Source of the DNA: Streptomyces bottropensis ATCC 25435
Lineage (GTDB): Bacteria > Actinomycetota > Actinomycetes > Streptomycetales > Streptomycetaceae
Direction of reading: 5' to 3'
Length of the DNA stretch: 64,000 nt
NCBI RefSeq assembly: GCF_000383595.1
Contig: NZ_KB911581.1
Coordinates: forward strand, 8,391,519-8,455,518
Shown: positions 58,584 to 64,000 of the stretch, one piece after another
How positions within the stretch are numbered: the first letter of the stretch is position 1
How the letters are laid out: every line of letters starts with the position of its first letter
The notes under the pieces: generated by a model
Databases searched by the model: none
What the model saw: the letters and a program-made list of their open reading frames with translations, nothing else
What the model was told of the DNA's origin: nothing
Translations under genes and position numbers: made by a program

Positions 58584-61175
58584 ATGAGCACCGAGGAGCA
58601 CACCCCCACGGAGGCGGCGCCTGCCGGTGGGGCCCCCCGTTCGCTGGCGGAGGCGCTGCGCGGGCGGGACGACCGTTCGCTCGCCGTGCTGCTCCGGGCG
58701 CGGCCGGATCTCATCACGCCCGTGCCGACCGACCTGACCCAGCTGGCGACCCGGGCGGGGACCCGCGCCTCGGTCGTCCGGGCCCTGGAGCGCCTGGACC
58801 GGTTCGCCCTGCAGACGGCGCAGGCCCTGGCCGTGGCGTCCGACCCGGCGTCGTACGGCGAGCTCGCGGGCCTGCTGGCCGGTGACGAGGCCGACCCCGC
58901 CGTCACCGCCGCACTGCCCCACGCGCTCGGCACCCTGCGCGACCAGGCCCTGGTGTGGGGCCCCGAGGACCGTCTGCGGCTCGTCCGCACGGCCCGTGAG
59001 CTGCTCGCCCCCTCCCCGCAGCACCCCTCCCCCACCGGTCTCGGCCCGACCGTCGCGGAGGCCACGGCGGGTATGTCGCCGGGGCGGGTGCAGGAGATCG
59101 TGGCGGAGGCGGGCCTGCCGAGCACCCATGACTCGGTGTCGGCCGTCACCGCCCTCAGCGGCCTCTTCTCCGACCGTCGCCGCATGGCCGCGCTCCTCGC
59201 CGCCGCGCCCCCCGAGTCCCTCGACGTCCTGACCCGCCTGTTGTGGGGGCCGCCGTACGGGCAGGTCACGGCCAGCCCGGCGGCGCACTTGCGCTGGCTG
59301 CTGGACCGGGGGCTGCTGCTGCCGACCGCGCCCGGCACGGTCGTCCTGCCGCGCGAGGTCGCCCTGCATCTGCGGGCGGGCCGGGCGCACCGTGAGGTGC
59401 GGCCGGTGCCGCCGCCCGTGGAGGCGTCGGCCGCGCACCGTCCCCAGGTGGTGGACGCGACGGCGGCCGGTCAGGCGTACACCGCGCTGGCGACCGTGGA
59501 GGAGTTGCTGAAGGACTGGGACGAGGGCGGGCCGGGCGTCCTGCGCGCGGGCGGGCTCAGTGTGCGGGATCTGAAGCGGACCGCCGTGGCCCTGGACCTG
59601 TCCGAGCAGGTCGCGGCGTTCTGGGTCGAACTCGCCTATGCCGCCGGGCTGTTGGCGTCCGACGGCGAGGCCGACGAACGGTACGCCGCGACCCCCGCGT
59701 ACGACGAGTGGCTGGAGCTGCCCGCCGCCGAGCGCTGGGCGCGGCTGGCCACGGCCTGGCTGTCGGCGACCCGTACGGCCGGGGTGATCGGCGAACGGGA
59801 CGCCAAGGACCGTACGTTGTCGGCGCTGGGCCCGGGTCTGGACCGTTCGGCCGCGCCGGAGGTGCGCCACCGGGTCCTCGCGCTGCTGGCCGGGCTGCCC
59901 GAGGGCACCTCGGCCACCCCCGACTCCGTACTGGCCCGTCTGCACTGGGAACGCCCCACCCGCGGCGGCCGGCAGCCGCAGTCCTCGCAAGCCCCTCAGG
60001 GGGAGGATCTGCGGGCCCGGATCGCCCGCTGGACCCTGTCGGAGGCCGAGTCGCTCGGGGTCACCGGGCGCGGCGCGCTGTCCTCGCACGGCCGCGCCCT
60101 CCTCGGCTTCCCGCACGAGGCCGCGGCAGGCACCGATCTGCCGGAGACCCCCGGCGACAAGCTCCCCGCCCATCACGTCCCTGTGCCGCATGCTCCGGCG
60201 CCGTCCCCCGACCCGGTCGCCGAGCGGGCCGCGGCCGCCTCCCGAGCCGCACGGCTGCTCGCGCCGCTGCTGCCCGAACCGCTCGACCACGTGCTGCTGC
60301 AGGCGGACCTGACGGCCGTCGCGCCGGGCCCGCTGAAGCGGCCGCTGGCGGACGCGCTGGGCGTCCTGGCGGACGTGGAGTCGAAGGGTGGCGCGACGGT
60401 GTACCGGTTCACGCCGGGGTCGGTGCGCCGGGCGCTGGACGCGGGCCGAAGCGCCTCCGACCTGCATGACTTCCTGACCGCCCACTCCCGTACGCCGGTT
60501 CCGCAGCCGCTCGCGTATTTGATCGACGACGTGGCCCGGCGCCATGGGCATCTGCGGATCGGCGCGGCGTCGGCGTACGTGCGGTGCGACGACGACGCGA
60601 TGCTCAGCGAGATCCTCGCCGACAAGCGGTCGCAGGGGCTCGGGCTGCGGCGGCTGGCGCCGACCGTGCTCGCGGCCCAGACGGATCCCGCGACGCTGCT
60701 CGACGGGCTGCGGGCGATGGGGTACGCGCCGGCCGCCGAGTCGGCGGAGGGCGATGTGCTGATCACCCGGGCGCATGCCCACCGCACCCCGCCCCGCACG
60801 GCCCCGGAGCCGGTCCCGGAGGGGCCCCCGGCCCCGGACGACACGCTGCTGGGCGCCGCGATCCGGGCCATCCGCGCCGGTGACCTCGCCTCCACCGCGC
60901 CCCGGCGGACGACCGGGGACCCGGCCCCGGCCGGCGCCCTGCCCCGCACGGGTTCCGCCGAGACCCTGGCGACGATGCAGGCGGCCGTCCTCACGGGCGA
61001 GGCCCTGTGGATCGGCTACGTCAACGCCGAGGGCTCCGCCAGTCAGCGCGTCATCGCCCCGGTCCGGGTCGAGGGCGGTTTCGTGACGGCGTACGACCAC
61101 ACGGCGGACGAGGTACGGACGTTCCCGCTCCACCGGATCACGGGTGTCGCGGAACTGGCCGACGAGGCGACCTGA
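58584..61175 (+). CDS. helicase-associated (XPB-linked) protein, large
   Basis: This 863-aa protein matches the actinobacterial 'helicase C-terminal/helicase-associated domain' proteins encoded next to XPB. The N-terminus is SLAEALRGRDDRSLAVLLRA followed by DLTQLATRAGTRASVVRALE, a winged-helix-like domain. There are middle helical repeats, and LDHVLLQADLTAVAPGPLKR near 570, the Helicase_C_3/XPB-N-like core. The C-terminus is MQAAVLTGEALWIGYVNAEG with RVIAPVRVEGGFVTAYDHTA, a WYL-type domain. No Walker motifs exist, so it is not itself a helicase. It may guide XPB in repair or transcription (inference). Confidence 0.82.
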   Translation: MSTEEHTPTEAAPAGGAPRSLAEALRGRDDRSLAVLLRARPDLITPVPTDLTQLATRAGTRASVVRALERLDRFALQTAQALAVASDPASYGELAGLLAGDEADPAVTAALPHALGTLRDQALVWGPEDRLRLVRTARELLAPSPQHPSPTGLGPTVAEATAGMSPGRVQEIVAEAGLPSTHDSVSAVTALSGLFSDRRRMAALLAAAPPESLDVLTRLLWGPPYGQVTASPAAHLRWLLDRGLLLPTAPGTVVLPREVALHLRAGRAHREVRPVPPPVEASAAHRPQVVDATAAGQAYTALATVEELLKDWDEGGPGVLRAGGLSVRDLKRTAVALDLSEQVAAFWVELAYAAGLLASDGEADERYAATPAYDEWLELPAAERWARLATAWLSATRTAGVIGERDAKDRTLSALGPGLDRSAAPEVRHRVLALLAGLPEGTSATPDSVLARLHWERPTRGGRQPQSSQAPQGEDLRARIARWTLSEAESLGVTGRGALSSHGRALLGFPHEAAAGTDLPETPGDKLPAHHVPVPHAPAPSPDPVAERAAAASRAARLLAPLLPEPLDHVLLQADLTAVAPGPLKRPLADALGVLADVESKGGATVYRFTPGSVRRALDAGRSASDLHDFLTAHSRTPVPQPLAYLIDDVARRHGHLRIGAASAYVRCDDDAMLSEILADKRSQGLGLRRLAPTVLAAQTDPATLLDGLRAMGYAPAAESAEGDVLITRAHAHRTPPRTAPEPVPEGPPAPDDTLLGAAIRAIRAGDLASTAPRRTTGDPAPAGALPRTGSAETLATMQAAVLTGEALWIGYVNAEGSASQRVIAPVRVEGGFVTAYDHTADEVRTFPLHRITGVAELADEAT

Positions 61176-61389
61176 GCGTCGGCCGCCCCCGGTCCCGGCC
61201 GTGTTGATCAAGTCGCTTCCCGTCCCTCACCCGTATGGGCGTACGCCGGAGTTCATGCAGGACATCGGGTGATTTCCCTCCGATGAGCGGTCGGGCGGGG
61301 GCGGGCGCATCGTGGGGTGGGCGACGGGGCAGCCACCCTGTGTCCGATCGAGATGGACTCCCCCGCGCTCGAAAGGCCCACCCGTACGC

Positions 61390-61563
61390 ATGCGCCCCCT
61401 GCTCACGCTCGTCTTCGCCGTCGCCGCCGTCGCCCTGGTGGGTGTGCTCGCCTCCCCGGCCGCGGCCAACCCGCCCCTGCCCCTGCCCGAACTCGGCACG
61501 CTGGTGGGTGAGGGCGTCGGCGTGGAGGGGCCCTTGATCCAGAACGTCAGCCTGCTGAAGTAG
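61390..61563 (+). CDS. 57-aa secreted peptide
   Basis: From the ATG at 61390 the peptide reads MRPLLTLVFAVAAVALVGVL with ASPAAAN as cleavage region, then a ~30-residue mature part rich in Pro, Leu, Gly and Val (PPLPLPELGTLVGEGVGVEG). It is a plausible Sec-exported small peptide. Its last 17 bp overlap the convergent YqhA-IstB gene. I do not recognise the family; it is not a chaplin. Confidence 0.6.
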   Translation: MRPLLTLVFAVAAVALVGVLASPAAANPPLPLPELGTLVGEGVGVEGPLIQNVSLLK

Positions 61564-62995
61564 AGGCGCGGCCGGCCCGGTAGCTGTCCCCTTCGAGGCG
61601 GACGATCTCGGCGTGGTGCGCGAGGCGGTCGACCATCGCGGGGGCGGCCCCGTCGAAGATCTCCTCCCAGCGGCCGAGCGGCCGGTCGCTGGTCACGACC
61701 AGCGAGGCCCGCTCGTAGCGGTGCGCGATCAGCTGGAAGACCAGCCTGGCGGTGTCCGTGTCGAAGGGGAGGTAGCCGACCTCGTCGACGACCAGCAGGG
61801 GGCAGGCGTCGAGCGCGGACAGTTCCTCCGCGAGCCTGCCCTCGGCGCGCGCCCCGGCAAGGCGGGCGGCCCACTGGGTGGCGGTCGCGAACAGCACCCG
61901 GTGCCCGGCCTGGCAGGCCCGTACGCCGAGCCCGATCGCCAGATGCGTCTTGCCGGTGCCGGGGGCGCCGACGAACACCACGTTCCGCCCGGCGGCCATG
62001 AAGTCCAGCGTCCCGAGCCGGGTCAGCACCCGCCGGTCGAAGGAGCGCGGGTGGCTCGTGTCGAAGTCCTCCAGCAGCTTGCGCGCCGGGAAGCCGGCCG
62101 CCCGCACCCGCCCCTCGACCCCGGTCTCGGCCGGGGGCGGCATGCGCCGGGCCTCGTACGGCACGATCCGGGCCCCGCCGCGCGTGAACCGGGTCCCGTG
62201 CTCGTGTGCGGACCCCCGGCCGCCGTGGGTCAGGTAGTTCTCGTACGAGGTGGCCTGGGCCGGGATCGGCAGCGGGCTGTTGGGGGGAGCGGGGGCGACG
62301 GAGCCCCTGTGCCGGGCCGGTTCCGTCGGCTGCGACGGCTCCCCGGGGCTCCGGTGTTCCGTGGGCTCCACCGGCACGGGCGGGCCCGGCGGCTGTTTCG
62401 GGGCGGTGGTGGGCGTGCCGTGGTGGGAGCCGTGTCCCTTGTCCTCGCGCAGCATCGGTCCCGACATGTACGCCAGGAGCACCGCCGAGGCGATGAAGGC
62501 CATGTGGATCACCGTGCCCCACAGCAGCGCGTGGTGCGAGGTGTGGTGGACGTCGACGAACATCTGGAGCAGATGGACGGAGGAGATGCCCACGATGGCG
62601 GTGGCGAGCTTGACCTTCAGCACGTTGGAGTTGACGTGCGAGAGCCATTCCGGCTGGTCGCGGTGGCCCTGGAGGCCGATGCGGGAGACGAAGGTCTCGT
62701 AGCCGCCGACGATCGTCATGATCAGCAGATTGGCGATCATGACGACGTCGACCAGCTTGAGCACGGCGAGCATCACGTACGTCTCGGAGGCGTTGCCGCT
62801 CACGCACCTGACGATTAACGTCCACAGCTCGTTGAAGAACTTGTAGACGTACACCCCCTGGGCCGCGACGAGACCGAAGTACAGCGGTGCCTGGAGCCAG
62901 CGGGTGGCGAAGAGGGCGTAGCCGAGCGTGGTGCCCTGCGGAGAGACGGGCGGGGTGACCGGGTCTGCCGGGGTGGTTGGCTGCACGGTCCGCAT
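61547..62995 (-). CDS. YqhA (UPF0114/TIGR00645) membrane domain fused to an IstB-like AAA+ ATPase
   Basis: The protein is 482 aa from the ATG at 62995 (MRTVQPTTPADPVTPP); ATGs 14 and 31 codons upstream are possible. Residues ~20-195 are the YqhA/UPF0114 membrane domain: GYALFATRWLQAPLYFGLVA, LKLVDVVMIANLLIMTIVGG, YETFVSRIGL and NVLKVKLATAIVGISSVHLL. A Pro/Thr/His-rich linker (~196-290) follows. Residues ~293-475 are IstB-like: FPARKLLEDFDTSHP, Walker A GAPGTGKTH (343-351), Walker B LLVVDEVGYLPFD (~400) and VTSDRPLGRWEEIF. No IstA gene is nearby. Codon 60 is a TTA (62816-62818), implying bldA dependence. Confidence 0.85.
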   Translation of the reverse strand: MRTVQPTTPADPVTPPVSPQGTTLGYALFATRWLQAPLYFGLVAAQGVYVYKFFNELWTLIVRCVSGNASETYVMLAVLKLVDVVMIANLLIMTIVGGYETFVSRIGLQGHRDQPEWLSHVNSNVLKVKLATAIVGISSVHLLQMFVDVHHTSHHALLWGTVIHMAFIASAVLLAYMSGPMLREDKGHGSHHGTPTTAPKQPPGPPVPVEPTEHRSPGEPSQPTEPARHRGSVAPAPPNSPLPIPAQATSYENYLTHGGRGSAHEHGTRFTRGGARIVPYEARRMPPPAETGVEGRVRAAGFPARKLLEDFDTSHPRSFDRRVLTRLGTLDFMAAGRNVVFVGAPGTGKTHLAIGLGVRACQAGHRVLFATATQWAARLAGARAEGRLAEELSALDACPLLVVDEVGYLPFDTDTARLVFQLIAHRYERASLVVTSDRPLGRWEEIFDGAAPAMVDRLAHHAEIVRLEGDSYRAGRASTSAG

Positions 62996-63145
62996 TCTTC
63001 GGAACTTTTGCCGCAAATCTGAATTCCTGCCACTCATCGGAATGAATAGACATGTAATAAGACCGGGATCCGGAGGGGCGGGCGCCACGGAAAGCCTTGT
63101 TGATCAGGCACACTGGACGTTTGGCCGAATCGAAAGGTGCCGCGC

Positions 63146-64000
63146 GTGAATGGTCCCCTCATCGTCCAGTCCGACAAGACGCTGCTCCTGGAGGTCGACC
63201 ACGAGCAGGCGGACGAGTGCCGTCGGGTCATCGCGCCGTTCGCCGAGCTGGAACGGGCGCCCGAGCACATCCACACCTACCGGGTGACCCCGCTCGGCCT
63301 GTGGAACGCGCGCGCCGCCGGGCACGACGCCGAGCAGGTCGTCGACGCGCTGGTGCAGTACAGCCGCTACCCGGTACCGCACGCGCTCCTCGTGGACGTC
63401 GCCGAGACGATGGACCGCTACGGCCGCCTCACCCTCTCCAAGCACCCGGTGCACGGCCTCGTCCTGACCACCACGGACCGGCCGGTGCTGGAGGAGATCC
63501 TGCGGTCCAAGAGGATCACTCCGCTCGTCGGCGCCCGGATCGACCCGGACACCGTCGCCGTGCACCCCTCCGAGCGCGGGCAGATCAAGCAGACGCTGCT
63601 GAAGCTGGGCTGGCCCGCCGAGGACCTCGCCGGCTACGTGGACGGCGAGGCCCACCCGATCGAACTCGCCGAGGACGGCTGGGCGCTGCGCCCGTACCAG
63701 AAGCAGGCGGTGGAGAACTTCTGGCACGGCGGCAGCGGAGTCGTCGTGCTGCCCTGCGGCGCCGGAAAGACGCTGGTCGGGGCCGGGTCCATGGCCCAGG
63801 CCAAGGCGACCACCCTCATCCTCGTCACGAACACCGTCTCCGCTCGTCAGTGGAAGCACGAGCTGGTGAAGCGGACGTCGCTGACCGAGGAGGAGATCGG
63901 CGAGTACAGCGGGACGCGCAAGGAGATCCGGCCGGTCACCATCGCCACCTACCAGGTGCTGACGACCCGCCGGAAGGGCGTCTACCCGCACCTGGAGCTG
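63146..64000 (+). CDS. XPB/Rad25-type DNA repair helicase (partial, 3' end outside window)
   Basis: The first 285 codons are present, from the GTG at 63146 (MNGPLIVQSDKTLLLEVDHE). The N-terminal damage-recognition-like region (YSRYPVPHALLVDVAETMDR and LTLSKHPVHGLVLTTTDRPV) is followed by ALRPYQKQAVENFW (Q-like motif) and Walker A VVLPCGAGKTLVGAG at ~210, then motif Ia LILVTNTVSARQWKHEL. It is an SF2 3'-5' helicase used in bacterial DNA repair, related to archaeal/eukaryotic XPB. It is divergent from the YqhA-IstB gene. Confidence 0.92.
   Translation, partial: MNGPLIVQSDKTLLLEVDHEQADECRRVIAPFAELERAPEHIHTYRVTPLGLWNARAAGHDAEQVVDALVQYSRYPVPHALLVDVAETMDRYGRLTLSKHPVHGLVLTTTDRPVLEEILRSKRITPLVGARIDPDTVAVHPSERGQIKQTLLKLGWPAEDLAGYVDGEAHPIELAEDGWALRPYQKQAVENFWHGGSGVVVLPCGAGKTLVGAGSMAQAKATTLILVTNTVSARQWKHELVKRTSLTEEEIGEYSGTRKEIRPVTIATYQVLTTRRKGVYPHLEL

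Noticed and set aside
58356-61211. 951-residue open frame on the minus strand
   Set aside because: Antisense to the helicase-associated gene; Arg/Gly/Gln-rich without hydrophobic core or motifs.
61390-61563. Small secreted peptide as a chaplin or lanthipeptide precursor
   Set aside because: No chaplin motif, no Cys/Ser/Thr core and no modification genes nearby.

Overview
The window is very GC-rich DNA (roughly 70% or more by eye) with dense genes, frequent GTG starts, 4-nt GTGA/ATGA stop-start overlaps, leaderless-looking promoters, a conservon, futalosine-pathway menaquinone genes and a CebR box. Together these point to a Streptomyces chromosome. No tRNA, rRNA, CRISPR array or prophage is visible.

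Layout. 1-9.2 kb, minus strand: a tightly coupled acyl-CoA catabolic operon (TIGR03084-type protein, AtuA family protein, acyl-CoA carboxylase beta and alpha, acyl-CoA dehydrogenase, acyl-CoA ligase, enoyl-CoA hydratase cut by the window edge). 9.5-14.5 kb: RhtA-like exporter, a UTRA-only GntR-type protein, a DUF952 protein and a large flavin/Fe-S oxidoreductase. 14.8-19.4 kb: a conservon with cvnA, cvnB and cvnC followed directly by a CYP157-like P450; the usual GTPase gene cvnD is absent and the P450 has what looks like the cvnD start. 19.6-24.2 kb: serC, a shared terminator, a secreted tripeptidyl-aminopeptidase-like hydrolase, and a GH5-CBM2 cellulase under a CebR box. 24.4-30 kb: an ABC-2 permease with only the tail of its ATPase, a secreted beta-propeller-like protein, an SGNH hydrolase, a methyltransferase and an MFS transporter. 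30-40 kb: a double SnoaL protein, an aldo/keto reductase, a 29-aa membrane peptide, a marR-MFS-thpR cluster with a striking operator, a ribbon-helix-helix protein, an NCS2 permease, a DUF2530 protein and a CtpE-like P-type ATPase. 40.3-43.3 kb: three tandem paralogous secreted beta-sandwich proteins.

43.3-47.1 kb is a different, less GC-rich patch. It holds small orphan genes, a decayed IS3-family element and a two-gene unit of a secreted metzincin-like protease and a membrane-anchored protein. It looks acquired. 47.1-64 kb returns to conserved actinobacterial genes: an HSP90/sacsin-like ATPase, DUF3027, MFS, DUF2771 lipoprotein, mqnB-mqnD, a cold-shock protein, a HAD phosphatase, a HAAS-like membrane protein, a helicase-associated protein and the start of an XPB-type helicase. 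Between the last two lies a YqhA(UPF0114)-IstB fusion gene carrying a TTA codon.

The observations I rate highest are the GTPase-less conservon with a P450 beginning at the cvnD-type start, the YqhA-IstB fusion, the Trp-decapeptide repeat tail of CvnA, and the atu-like operon. All functional calls come from reading translated sequence and from family knowledge; no database search was run.
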